Assembly (NCBI GenBank): GCA_011772595.1
Contig: WVZH01000565.1
Coordinates: 11,076 to 28,784, forward strand
Origin: Anaerolineales bacterium
GTDB lineage: Bacteria > Chloroflexota > Anaerolineae > Anaerolineales > E44-bin32
Length of the DNA stretch: 17,709 nucleotides
Direction: 5' to 3'
Below are positions 7,156-16,338 of this stretch, piece by piece. A program made the position numbers and the translations under genes. Under the pieces are notes generated by a model, which ran no database searches, was not told where the DNA came from, and was given only the letters and a program-made list of their open reading frames with translations. Within the stretch, counting starts at the first letter, position 1, and each line of letters opens with the position of its first letter.

Positions 7156-10100
7156 ATGCCAAGAAAGACAGCAAAGCGTAAATTGGTGCCCTACGACGGT
7201 AACGCCGCGGCCGCCCATGTTGCCTACGCCACGAATGAAGTGATAGCGATTTATCCGATTACACCCTCGTCTCCGATGGGTGAGATCGCTGATGAAAAAG
7301 CCGCGGCCGGCGAGCCGAATATTTGGGGGACCATTCCCAACGTGGTTGAGATGCAGGCGGAAGGCGGCGCGGCAGGTGCTGTCCACGGTGCCTTAACCAC
7401 GGGCGCGTTGACGACGACGTTCACGGCGTCGCAGGGATTGTTGTTGATGATCCCCAATATGTTCAAGATCGCCGGAGAACTCACGCCGGCTGTTTTCCAC
7501 ATCGCTGCCAGATCCGTGGCCGCGCAGGCGCTCTCCATCTTTGCGGATCACAGCGACGTGATGGCAGCCCGCGCAACCGGCTGGGGAATTCTTGCTTCAA
7601 ATAACCCTCAGGAAGTGATGGACTTTGCACTCATCGCACAGGCCGCGGCTCTCGAATCCAGGATTCCTTTCCTACACTTTTTCGACGGTTTCCGCACATC
7701 GCATGAGATTCAAAAAATCGAAGAACTAACTTACGATGACATGCGAGCGCTGATCGACGAGAATTGGGTCATTGAGCACCGAAAGCGGGGCCTATCGCCG
7801 GATCACCCTTCTATTCGCGGTACGGCACAGAACCCAGACGTCTTCTTCGCCGCACGCGAGACGGTCAACCCGTATTACCTCAAGACGCCGGCGATTGTGC
7901 AGGGAGCGATGGATCGCTTTGCCAAGATCGTGGGTCGTCAGTATCAGCTCTTCGATTACGTCGGTGCATCCGACGCCGAGCGGGTGGTCGTGATGATGGG
8001 GTCCGGTGCCGATTGTATGCACGAAGTCGTTGAGTATCTCAGCGGCGAAGGTGAAAAAGTGGGGTTGATAAAAGTGCGCTTGTATCGCCCCTTCGATGGC
8101 AAGGCCATTGTTGAGGCTCTACCGAAGACCGTGCAGAAGATCGCGGTGCTTGATCGAACCAAAGAGCCTGGCGCCGAAGGTGAGCCTCTCTATCTCGATG
8201 TGCAAAATGCGATCGTCGAGGCCGTGGTCGATGGACGACTCAGCCGAGACGACATGCCCATTGTGGTGGGCGGGCGTTATGGCCTGGGCTCGAGAGAGTT
8301 TAATGCTGGCATGGCCAAGTCGGTGCTCGATAACCTGAAAGAAAAAGAGCCCAAGAATCATTTCACCGTCGGCATCGACGACGACCTCCTGCAAACCAAT
8401 CTGCCTTGGGAGGAGGATTTCGCCTCGCAGCCCGAGGGAGTTCACCAGGCGATGTTTTATGGCTTGGGCGGCGACGGAACAGTGGGCGCCAACAAGAATT
8501 CCATCAAGATTATTGGCAAGGCCACCGACTTTTACTCCCAGGGTTTCTTCGTGTACGACTCGAAGAAGTCGGGATCGATGACCATCTCCCACCTGCGCTT
8601 CAGCCCGCATCCCATTCGCAGCACATACCTGATCCAGCAGGCGGAGTTCCTGGCGTGTCATGCGTTCCAGTTCCTCGAGCGGGTAGACATTCTCAGACAC
8701 CTCAAGCCGGGCGGAACCTTCTTGCTCAACAGCGCTTATGGCGCAGACGAAGTGTGGGACCAACTTCCCTTTGAGGTGCAAGAGGCGTTGATCGAAAAAG
8801 ATGCCCGCTTCTACGTCATTGATGCCCATTCGCTGGCCAAGTCTTTAGGACTAGGGGCGCGCATCAACGTGATCATGCAATCCGCCTTTTTCGCCATCTC
8901 GGGTGTGTTGCCCGAGGACCAGGCGATGAACATGATGGAACTGGCCGTCGAGGACACGTACGGAGACAAGGGTCAGGCGGTTGTCGATATGAATGTCAAA
9001 TCCGCCGAGCTCGCCAGAGAACGAATCCATCAGGTTGAAGTGCCGAATAAGGCGACCTCCAAGGAGCGCATGATTCCGCCCGTACCCGAGGACGCGCCCG
9101 AGTTTGTGCGCAAGGTGACGGGCGAGATGATCGCACGCCGAGGGGAGACCATCCCGGTTTCACTTCTTCCAAATGACGGCACCTATCCCGTAGGGACCAC
9201 TCGCTTCGAAAAACGTAACATCGCCTTGGAGATCCCAGTCTGGGAGCCAGAGGCGTGCATCCAGTGCAACCAGTGCGTGCTGGCTTGTCCGCACGCCACG
9301 ATTCGTCCCAAGATCTACGACGCCAAGTTCGCAGAAGGCGGTTCTCCAGCGGGATGGCAGGCGGCCGAGGCGAAAGGTCGTGGGCTGGAGGGCATGATGT
9401 ACACGCTGCAAGTCGCTCCGGAGGATTGCACGGGCTGTGGCGTCTGCGTGCACGTGTGTCCCGCCTATGTCAAAGATGAAGCCGGTAAGAAGACAGAGCG
9501 CAAGGCGGTCAACTTGGCGCCTCAACCGCCGCTCCGGGATCAGGAGGTCGATAAATGGGAGTACTTCCTGTCGATCCCGGACCCCGACACATCGCTGTTC
9601 AACCGCTTCACCACCAAGGGATCGCAGTTTATGCGCCCCTTGTTCGAGTTCTCCGGCGCCTGTGCAGGTTGCGGTGAGACGCCTTACATTAAGCTGCTCA
9701 CACAACTCTACGGCGACCGCCTCATCATTGCCAACGCCACGGGTTGCTCCTCGATCTTCGGAGGCAACCTGCCGACGACACCTTATGCGCCGCGCGACGA
9801 CGGTCGCGGTCCCGCCTGGTCGAATTCGCTCTTTGAGGACAACGCTGAGTTCGGCTTCGGCATGCGCCTGACAGCCGACAAGCTCGCCGACACGGCCAAG
9901 GGATTGCTTGAGACGCTGGATTTCGGTGAAAAAGCCGGGTTGGTGGAAGAAATCAAGACCGCCGATCTGAGCACACCGGATGCGATCGAGGCACAGCGGG
10001 TCAGGGTGGACGAGTTGAAATCAACCCTCGAGAAGCGAAAAGAGCCCGAGGCACGGCGGCTATTGAGCGTGGCCGATTATCTGGTTCCCAAGTCGGTGTG

Positions 10101-10737
10101 GGTCGTCGGGGGTGACGGATGGGCCTACGATATCGGCTACGGTGGTCTGGATCACGTGCTAGCCTCCGGGCGCAACATCAACGTGCTCGTATTGGATACC
10201 GGCGTGTACTCCAACACCGGCGGTCAATCATCGAAGGCGACACCGCGCGGTGCGGTTGCGAAATTTGCCGCCGCGGGCAAGGAGATGCCCAAGAAAGACC
10301 TGGGCGCCATCGCCATGAGCTACGGCAACATCTACGTTGCTCAGGTGGCTTACGGTGCAAACATGACACAGTTGGTGAAGGCTTTTCAGGAGGCCGAGGC
10401 CTACGACGGCCCCTCGCTGATCATCGCCTACAGCCACTGCATCGCGCATGGCATCGACATGACCACGGCGACCGATCTGCACGAGGACGCAGAGAAGAGC
10501 GGCTTCTGGCCACTCTTCCGCTTCAACCCGTTGCTGGCTGAGGAAGGCAAAAATCCGTTGAATCTCGACTCCAAGACGCCGACGGAGGACATCGAGGAAT
10601 TCGCCTACAAGCAGAATCGCTTCCGCTCGCTACGGGCTGCGGATCCGGATCGCGCCAACATGCTTCTGGAGGCCTTGCGGGAGGACGTGATCGCGCGCTG
10701 GAAGTTCTACGAGCAGATGGCGAGTTTGGACATCTAA
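7156..10737 (+). CDS. nifJ: Pyruvate:ferredoxin (flavodoxin) oxidoreductase, single chain
   Basis: The enzyme oxidatively decarboxylates pyruvate with CoA to acetyl-CoA and CO2, reducing ferredoxin or flavodoxin, in the cytosol of anaerobes. At 1193 residues it has the usual homodimeric PFOR length and domain order. The N-terminal domain carries IYPITPSSPMGE (32-43) with T36. Domain III contains GLGGDGTVGANKNS (near 437-450). The ferredoxin domain has two 4Fe-4S motifs: C701, C704, C707, C711 and C758, C761, C764, C768. The TPP domain has GACAGCGE with C836 and C839, then C864 and C1095, which together should hold the proximal cluster. GGDGWAYDIG (985-994) and DTGVYSNTGGQSS (from 1014) bind TPP and Mg2+. 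AAAGGAG at 7143-7149 supports the start. Every key residue is present. The nifJ name implies no nitrogen fixation here, since no nif gene is visible. Confidence 0.97.
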   Translation: MPRKTAKRKLVPYDGNAAAAHVAYATNEVIAIYPITPSSPMGEIADEKAAAGEPNIWGTIPNVVEMQAEGGAAGAVHGALTTGALTTTFTASQGLLLMIPNMFKIAGELTPAVFHIAARSVAAQALSIFADHSDVMAARATGWGILASNNPQEVMDFALIAQAAALESRIPFLHFFDGFRTSHEIQKIEELTYDDMRALIDENWVIEHRKRGLSPDHPSIRGTAQNPDVFFAARETVNPYYLKTPAIVQGAMDRFAKIVGRQYQLFDYVGASDAERVVVMMGSGADCMHEVVEYLSGEGEKVGLIKVRLYRPFDGKAIVEALPKTVQKIAVLDRTKEPGAEGEPLYLDVQNAIVEAVVDGRLSRDDMPIVVGGRYGLGSREFNAGMAKSVLDNLKEKEPKNHFTVGIDDDLLQTNLPWEEDFASQPEGVHQAMFYGLGGDGTVGANKNSIKIIGKATDFYSQGFFVYDSKKSGSMTISHLRFSPHPIRSTYLIQQAEFLACHAFQFLERVDILRHLKPGGTFLLNSAYGADEVWDQLPFEVQEALIEKDARFYVIDAHSLAKSLGLGARINVIMQSAFFAISGVLPEDQAMNMMELAVEDTYGDKGQAVVDMNVKSAELARERIHQVEVPNKATSKERMIPPVPEDAPEFVRKVTGEMIARRGETIPVSLLPNDGTYPVGTTRFEKRNIALEIPVWEPEACIQCNQCVLACPHATIRPKIYDAKFAEGGSPAGWQAAEAKGRGLEGMMYTLQVAPEDCTGCGVCVHVCPAYVKDEAGKKTERKAVNLAPQPPLRDQEVDKWEYFLSIPDPDTSLFNRFTTKGSQFMRPLFEFSGACAGCGETPYIKLLTQLYGDRLIIANATGCSSIFGGNLPTTPYAPRDDGRGPAWSNSLFEDNAEFGFGMRLTADKLADTAKGLLETLDFGEKAGLVEEIKTADLSTPDAIEAQRVRVDELKSTLEKRKEPEARRLLSVADYLVPKSVWVVGGDGWAYDIGYGGLDHVLASGRNINVLVLDTGVYSNTGGQSSKATPRGAVAKFAAAGKEMPKKDLGAIAMSYGNIYVAQVAYGANMTQLVKAFQEAEAYDGPSLIIAYSHCIAHGIDMTTATDLHEDAEKSGFWPLFRFNPLLAEEGKNPLNLDSKTPTEDIEEFAYKQNRFRSLRAADPDRANMLLEALREDVIARWKFYEQMASLDI

Positions 10738-10757
10738 CTCGACCGCAATCGACCTAC

Positions 10758-10788
10758 ACGCTCCCCGTAATGTACTCGCGGGGAGCGT
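10758..10788 (+). terminator. Hairpin after nifJ, probable terminator
   Basis: ACGCTCCCCG (10758-10767) and CGGGGAGCGT (10779-10788) form a perfect 10-bp stem with an 11-base loop, 20 bases after the nifJ stop. No T-run follows (the next bases are CGCGTTAATG), so it may protect the 3' end or need a factor rather than act as a classic intrinsic terminator. Confidence 0.55.
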
Positions 10789-10891
10789 CGCGTTAATGAG
10801 AAGGGATGGATGGTAAGGCCGCCTCGCCTGAGAACCGACTCGGCATGGGAAGGTGAACGATAATATTAAGGTGAGAAAGCTCTCTTCGTTG

Positions 10892-10921
10892 TTGACATCT
10901 GTGCTCTCATTCTTGCATAAT
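10892..10921 (+). promoter_or_regulatory. Sigma-70-type promoter of the secreted-protein cassette
   Basis: A perfect TTGACA (10892-10897) is followed by 18 bases and CATAAT (10916-10921, five of six matches). Transcription would start near 10928, leaving a leader of about 55 bases before the ATG at 10984. This is the best promoter match in the window and suggests strong housekeeping-type expression. Confidence 0.7.
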
Positions 10922-10983
10922 AGAGACAACAATCCACGGTAATGACCCCACGCCATCTCAACTCATCTAGGGGGAGGCATCCG

Positions 10984-13671
10984 ATGAAGGCATTACGCTC
11001 ACTTACCGCACTCGTACTGATTGTTATTCTTCTCACATTCACCATCCCGGCGGCAGCCCAATGCTCTGTGGACGACCCGGACTGCCCCATCGATCCTCCT
11101 CAATCTCAGGAGATCGAACCTGACTCGGGCGGCGGCGATGATCTCGTGGGCGAGGCCGCCGTGCCCGGTGTACTTACGCCGGTGGAATCCGTCCCCCTAC
11201 CGTTCTTTGTCGAGCCGGCGCCTTTTTCGCCGGAAACAGAGAGGCCACCCGACTTCGAGACACTCGAAGTTCCTGTACGCTATCAGAACCCCTCCGATGT
11301 CTCCTGTGGGATCCAGGCTTTGGGCATGGCCATGGAGGGCTTTGACGGGGCCACGCCGACCTACAACGCGATTTTGGGGTTCCTTCAGGGCGAGAGGATG
11401 ATGTACGAATTCGGCACGGGAGTAGAGGAGCTGGCATTCGCCGCCCAATCCTTTGGTTACAAAGGATCTCAATCCTTTCATGGTGCCACGTTGGAATCGC
11501 TGCTGAAGGAAATCACAGCCAACCGCCCTGTGGTAGTCGCCCTGGGTACCGACGCTGGAGGACAGCCAGGTCACTTTGTTACCGTGACCGGCTTCTCATC
11601 CGACGGGCAGTGGGTCGCCTTCAACGATCCCACCCGCGGGAAGCAAGTGATGCGTGTGGAGGAATTCTTGCGCTTGTGGACCTTGCAGGGCAACAGCGGT
11701 GTCTTCGTGCGTCAGGAACTTTCCTCATCAACCACGAAGGACCTTCTTCCGCTCATTGCCACGGCAGCGGCTCTGATGGCGGCAGTCTCGACGACGCCCC
11801 AGGCGCTGAAACGTAAAGGTATCGGCGGACGTCTGGTTGAGCATGACGGTGTTGTGAACACTGGCACAGAGCATTACCCGCCGCCACCGAGGTTCCGCTG
11901 GGCACGTCGCGTTGTCCCCAAATATGGATGGAAGGATTTCCTGGTCACCAAGACCAAAGAGGTGCCCAATATGGTGCGCAAACGGGTTAAGGTCGGTGCC
12001 CGTGTTTGGTATGAGAAGAGACAGCGCTACAAGACGGTGCAGGTCGATCGGGGACGATGGGCATACCGCAAAGTGACTCGTTATCGCAGTGTGCGCTACG
12101 TGCGTTATTATCGCCGCTATCGGGTGAGGAAACGCTATCACTACCGCCGAGGTCGTCGCTGGTACACAGGTTATCGATATGAATGGCGTAAAAAGCCGGT
12201 GTATGGCAAGCGGCCTGTTAAGTACACCTCGTGGGAACGCTATTGGAAGCCCAAGTTGGTGCATACGCGTATACCGGATGGGTATGATTTCATCCGCCAC
12301 GAGGAGCCGGTTTATAAAACGGTGGTCGTGCAGGATGGCAGCAAGAAGATCCGGACGCAGGAGACCGAGCGTCACTGGGTTCAAGTGGGCACGCAGGTCA
12401 AATGGGTGCTGGAGAAAATAATCGAGGCTTTAGGCGAGCAGGACTCACGGTCGAACGTTGAGACGACTGGCGGGCGAGAGATGATGGTCACCAACCCGCT
12501 GAAGATCCGGGCGACTCCTGGTATGGATGGGATGGTAATCACGTACGCATCTGTACACGAAAGAGTGACTCTGACCGGGAAGGTAAAACAGATGGGGGCG
12601 ACGGATTGGTATCAGGTGGTCTACGAAGACAGGTACAAGGGGAAGGTGACCGGCTGGGTGAGCGGTAACTATCTTATTGATACCGGCGACAACCCGGCCG
12701 GAGACATGCTTATCGATGGAGAGTGGCTCAGTGATACCGTGCAGACCAATTATGCGGTGCAGCGAGGTGGAGGCAGGCTCATGACGGTCACCGCCAATTG
12801 GCTGGTGATGAGGTCCGGCCCTACGACTCAACATCCGGTGGTGAGGGAAATCCCCTGGGGGCGCGCTGTCCGCTGGACAGGGTGCTATGTGAACATCAAG
12901 GGCACGAACTGGTACGAAGTGAATTACGATGGCAAGAGAGGCTGGGTTGCGAGCAAGTATCTGACCAGTTACAAGCCTCCAAAGGACGACATGCCTGCGC
13001 CTGCTCCCGGATATCTGTGGGTGCCGTTGAAAGAAACCTTCAGTTTCTCCTACTACTATGTGACGGATACCGAGAGTTACGAACCCGAGGCGCATGAGCC
13101 CGACCGCTTCAACAGTGATTACAAAATTAAATGGAAGTATGGTGGTCAAGAGATCAAAGTGCCTTATGGCGCGCTGTTCAGCCCAGCAGGCGTTGCCATG
13201 CAGGGCTCGGGCGTGGTGGAGATCAATGGCGAGCCCACATTTTTCAAGCTCGACAATCCAACACAGCTGAAGTGGAAGGACAAGGCTGGAAAGCATGTTT
13301 GGTGGGAGGATGGGGGGTGGGTTAATTCGGCAGGGAAGCGTAGCTTCCCTGTGGAGATCATGAATCCTGAGAAGGCTGTATTTACTATTGGCTCGCAAGC
13401 AAAGGAGTTCGAAGAGGGCAAGACCGTGGCCGCTGCGCCCGAACTAAGGGGAGCAACCCTTTTCTCTCCGGAAATGGAGAAGTATTCGAACAATAAGGGT
13501 ATCTTCGAAGTCAAGGATGGGGGTGGGGCATTCCCGCCAGGTTCAACCCGCATCGATGTATACTTCCCCAATAGAGATGCGGGCCGTAAGTGGTACGAAG
13601 AAACCGAGCTAGATCGTAGAAGTACCACGATCTACATCCTGCAGGAAATTCCTCGAGAACACGAAGGATGA
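10984..13671 (+). CDS. Secreted multidomain protein: C39-like domain, Arg/Tyr-rich segment, two SH3, 3D domain
   Basis: This is an 895-residue exported protein. A signal peptide spans 1-25 (core LTALVLIVILLTF, AAA before Q26). An acidic Pro-rich linker precedes a papain-fold C39-like domain (about 95-245) with Q101, C108 in SDVSCGIQALG, H197 in QPGHFVTVTGF and D215 in FNDPTRG, a full catalytic set. A hydrophobic stretch (254-268) might be a second membrane anchor. Residues 300-480 are dominated by Arg, Tyr, Lys and Trp. Two SH3-like domains follow (about 499-566 and 598-663; the second ends GKRGWVASKYL). The C-terminus (about 685-865) resembles a 3D double-psi barrel, ending EVKDGGGAF and RIDVYF. 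SH3 and 3D domains suggest cell-wall binding and possibly glycan cleavage, and the C39 part peptide or isopeptide cleavage; substrates are unknown. The start has AGGGGGAGG at 10969-10977; an upstream in-frame ATG at 10942 lacks one and would spoil the signal peptide. Two propeller lipoproteins follow at short spacing. Confidence 0.85.
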   Translation: MKALRSLTALVLIVILLTFTIPAAAQCSVDDPDCPIDPPQSQEIEPDSGGGDDLVGEAAVPGVLTPVESVPLPFFVEPAPFSPETERPPDFETLEVPVRYQNPSDVSCGIQALGMAMEGFDGATPTYNAILGFLQGERMMYEFGTGVEELAFAAQSFGYKGSQSFHGATLESLLKEITANRPVVVALGTDAGGQPGHFVTVTGFSSDGQWVAFNDPTRGKQVMRVEEFLRLWTLQGNSGVFVRQELSSSTTKDLLPLIATAAALMAAVSTTPQALKRKGIGGRLVEHDGVVNTGTEHYPPPPRFRWARRVVPKYGWKDFLVTKTKEVPNMVRKRVKVGARVWYEKRQRYKTVQVDRGRWAYRKVTRYRSVRYVRYYRRYRVRKRYHYRRGRRWYTGYRYEWRKKPVYGKRPVKYTSWERYWKPKLVHTRIPDGYDFIRHEEPVYKTVVVQDGSKKIRTQETERHWVQVGTQVKWVLEKIIEALGEQDSRSNVETTGGREMMVTNPLKIRATPGMDGMVITYASVHERVTLTGKVKQMGATDWYQVVYEDRYKGKVTGWVSGNYLIDTGDNPAGDMLIDGEWLSDTVQTNYAVQRGGGRLMTVTANWLVMRSGPTTQHPVVREIPWGRAVRWTGCYVNIKGTNWYEVNYDGKRGWVASKYLTSYKPPKDDMPAPAPGYLWVPLKETFSFSYYYVTDTESYEPEAHEPDRFNSDYKIKWKYGGQEIKVPYGALFSPAGVAMQGSGVVEINGEPTFFKLDNPTQLKWKDKAGKHVWWEDGGWVNSAGKRSFPVEIMNPEKAVFTIGSQAKEFEEGKTVAAAPELRGATLFSPEMEKYSNNKGIFEVKDGGGAFPPGSTRIDVYFPNRDAGRKWYEETELDRRSTTIYILQEIPREHEG

Positions 13672-13681
13672 AGACGGAAAG

Positions 13682-14911
13682 ATGAGCTCGTTCACTCGGA
13701 AGATCTGGGTTGCGTTTTGGGTGCTCGTGTTGTTGTGTAGTGGGTGCGTCTCGGACGTGGAGGAAACTTCTCATGTAACCCCAACGGCAGCATCACCTAC
13801 ATATGATTCACTTGTCCGCACAATGACAAACACTCCATCAACCACGCCGAGCCTAACGTCGACTTACACAGCCGTTTCACCGAATCTTCCCGGCTGCAGG
13901 ATAAATAGTTTGATCGACCTTAGCGCAATGTCTTTGGCATTTGTCGCCAACTGGGACGGTGATGATGAAATATACATCGTTCAAGCTGATGGCAGTGGCT
14001 TCAGGAAGCTGACGGACAATGATATTGTCGAATACGGAGCAAAGTGGTCGCCCGATGGGCAATGGATTGCTTTTGTTAACGATGACATCGACAATCCAAG
14101 GCTTTACATCATGAGACCTGATGGTACGGACAGAACCAAACTCGCTCCGGATATCGAAATTACTTCCATACGTCCAATCTGGTCGCCGACGAGCGACAAG
14201 GTGGCCTTCCGAAGTTCTGGCAGCCTTTATGTTGTTGACATCATCGACGGCACCGCGACAGGTCTGACCAATGGATCAAGTTTCATTTCGGGGCGCCCTA
14301 GTTTTTCTCCTGATGGGGAATGGCTCGTGTTCGAAGTAAGTCTACTCACTGAGGCGACGCCCCAGCATCGTCTTTATTCCGTCAGGGTAGATGGGACAGA
14401 TCTTATAGAAATCGGTTTTGACTTGGGCGATACATCATCTCCACAGTGGCATCCATTCGAAGATAAAATTCTGTTCCATGCGCGCATACCATATGAAGGA
14501 AATTCCATCTACACCATAAACTCTAGGGGAGAGCAGGTTGAGAAACTGGAGAGTGAAATATCCGGAAATTGGCCGCTATGGTCTCCCGATGGTCAAATGA
14601 TCGCATATATCGAGACGAATTGGTCGTTCGATGAGAACAATGCCCGCCTTGTACACGATAGCATACATGTTATGCGTGCGGATGGCAGCGACGACACGAT
14701 CGTGCTTGAGGGCTCCGAAGATGAATCTCTTGGGATATACAGAATCATATGGGCACCGGATAGCCGGCATATCGCCTATCTATTCGTTAATTATCAGGTA
14801 GAGGGAACACCAATCGATCTCTATGTAGTCGATATCTGCACGGGCGCAGTAAACCTGGTCGTAGAAGACATTGATGAATTTTCTGAGACTTCGTGGCGGC
14901 CCATTCAGTAG
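13682..14911 (+). CDS. Secreted TolB/WD40-like six-bladed propeller lipoprotein, copy 1
   Basis: This 409-residue exported protein begins with a hydrophobic segment ending LLCSGC; C22 is the probable lipidated cysteine, although Cys at -3 is unusual. A Ser/Thr/Pro-rich linker (about 23-70) leads to a propeller with six repeats of the TolB/PD40 type: WSPDGQW (122), WSPTSDKVAF (167), FSPDGEW (208), WHPFEDKILF (256), WSPDGQMIAY (300) and WAPDSRHIAY (357). Each is preceded by a strand such as IYIVQADGSG. Such propellers usually bind proteins, peptides or glycans and have no enzyme activity alone. Beyond the signal region it contains only two cysteines, C72 just before blade one and C386 in blade six (DICTG). 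It starts 10 bases after the previous stop, so it is probably co-transcribed and perhaps translationally coupled; its own ribosome binding site is poor. The ligand is unknown. Confidence 0.85.
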   Translation: MSSFTRKIWVAFWVLVLLCSGCVSDVEETSHVTPTAASPTYDSLVRTMTNTPSTTPSLTSTYTAVSPNLPGCRINSLIDLSAMSLAFVANWDGDDEIYIVQADGSGFRKLTDNDIVEYGAKWSPDGQWIAFVNDDIDNPRLYIMRPDGTDRTKLAPDIEITSIRPIWSPTSDKVAFRSSGSLYVVDIIDGTATGLTNGSSFISGRPSFSPDGEWLVFEVSLLTEATPQHRLYSVRVDGTDLIEIGFDLGDTSSPQWHPFEDKILFHARIPYEGNSIYTINSRGEQVEKLESEISGNWPLWSPDGQMIAYIETNWSFDENNARLVHDSIHVMRADGSDDTIVLEGSEDESLGIYRIIWAPDSRHIAYLFVNYQVEGTPIDLYVVDICTGAVNLVVEDIDEFSETSWRPIQ

Positions 14912-14992
14912 CGAAAGCCAGGCAACTGTGGTTTCAAGCGTCGTCGTCAGGCGACTTGGGAGTTTAAAATCGAAAGATCAATAGGGGGGATT

Positions 14993-16258
14993 ATGAATAC
15001 GTTACGAGGCATTGTGATTGTGCTCCTTACGGTGCTTGCATTAACAGCTTGTGGAGAAGGTGATCGAGCAACGGATACGCTCAACTCTCGGCCAACGGCA
15101 GAGAGCCCCACGCTAATGCCTTCTCCATCTAAAACGAGTGTCCCAGAGATCGTTGCCAGCCCCAGCTCTACAGTGACGCCTCCCACCGCTGTTTTGCAGG
15201 CGTGCAGTCAGCTAAGCGACGTCGATTTGAGCGATCTTTCGCTGGCATTTACGACGGAATGGGACGGGGACCTGAACATCTACGTGATTGGTGGCGATGG
15301 GTCTGGCTTGCAGCAGTTCACCCAGACTAAAAAGGATGAACGGGCGCCGAAATATTCACCTGATGGTCAATGGCTTGCATATCTTGTTGGTCCAATAAGC
15401 TCTGGCCCTGGCACGAAGACTGATATGAGGCTTTTTATTACCCCAACTGGTGGGGGTAGCGAGATTCCCATGGCATCGGAATACCGTGTAGTTGCGGTTG
15501 ATATATCCTGGTCGCCAGATGGTCGTTGGATCTCTTTCCCGACAGCGGAGGGGCTCGGCGTGGTCGAGGTCGAAACAGGAAAAGCGCACCAACTCTCCTT
15601 TGCACATTTATTGGGCTTTCACTCGACCAGCTGGTCTCCAGGCTCTGACAAGATCGTTTTTACAACAGTGATTTCCCCCACCATCGCATTTTGGACCATG
15701 CATTTAGCCCAAAGGGACGGCGAATACCTGGGTGAATATAACATTGATTATGGCGACATCCGGTCGGTGGACTGGCATCCTGTTGAGGACAAGATCCTTG
15801 TCACTTCGATTATCAAAGGCGAAGGGATTGACTTGTATGTAATAAGTGAGGATGGAGCCAGTGTGGAGCGATTGACATCGACTGGCAAGAAAGAAGGTTA
15901 TGGTAAAGGGGATTCCAAGTGGTCGCTCGATGGCGCCATGATCGCCTACGAAACGCTTGATGAGATCCAACCTGATCCCGAGGTTGCGGACTGGGTTCCG
16001 CATCACTCGCTCCGTGCAATGAATGCGGATGGATCGAGTGATCAGGAGGTGGTGGCTGCACCGAAAGGTATCGGACAAGCCATTGATGAATTTGAATGGG
16101 CGCCATATGGTCGCCACATCGCTTACATCTCGACAGGGTTCATTGAAGGGGAGCGGGGGATTTCAAACCTGCACATCGTCAACGTTTGCACGGGTGAGGA
16201 TATCCTCATCGCTGAGGATGTATCTGAGTCTACATACACTTGGTGGCCCTTGCCATAA
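14993..16258 (+). CDS. Secreted TolB/WD40-like propeller lipoprotein, copy 2
   Basis: This 421-residue paralogue of the preceding gene has a textbook lipoprotein signal peptide, LLTVLALTAC, with C20 as the lipid anchor. A Ser/Thr/Pro-rich linker runs to about residue 68. The propeller repeats include YSPDGQWLAY, WSPDGRWISF, WSPGSDKIVF, WHPVEDKILV, WSLDGAMIAY and WAPYGRHIAY, again six blades. It opens with the same pattern as its neighbours (LSLAFTTEWDGDLNIYVIGG) and closes VNVCTGEDILIAEDV. C71 and C398 occupy the same places as the cysteine pair of copy 1 and are the only others in the protein. AGGGGGGA at 14983-14990 supports the start. An 81-base gap separates it from copy 1. It should be tethered outside the cytoplasmic membrane, and the duplication suggests different ligands. 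No catalytic motif is visible. Confidence 0.86.
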   Translation: MNTLRGIVIVLLTVLALTACGEGDRATDTLNSRPTAESPTLMPSPSKTSVPEIVASPSSTVTPPTAVLQACSQLSDVDLSDLSLAFTTEWDGDLNIYVIGGDGSGLQQFTQTKKDERAPKYSPDGQWLAYLVGPISSGPGTKTDMRLFITPTGGGSEIPMASEYRVVAVDISWSPDGRWISFPTAEGLGVVEVETGKAHQLSFAHLLGFHSTSWSPGSDKIVFTTVISPTIAFWTMHLAQRDGEYLGEYNIDYGDIRSVDWHPVEDKILVTSIIKGEGIDLYVISEDGASVERLTSTGKKEGYGKGDSKWSLDGAMIAYETLDEIQPDPEVADWVPHHSLRAMNADGSSDQEVVAAPKGIGQAIDEFEWAPYGRHIAYISTGFIEGERGISNLHIVNVCTGEDILIAEDVSESTYTWWPLP

Positions 16259-16338
16259 GTAACCACTAGCCGAGTCGCTATGGAAATTTTCCTGCGCTCA
16301 GTTATTGCCCCTAACCTGATGAGATTAGAATCCAGATT

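Noticed and set aside
8119..8829. A 236-codon minus-strand ORF inside nifJ
   Set aside because: nifJ is complete and conserved here, so the antisense frame is a by-product of codon bias.
12445..13398. A 317-codon minus-strand ORF
   Set aside because: It is antisense to the SH3 and 3D part of the secreted protein; its His/Arg/Pro-rich translation is a mirror of the real frame.
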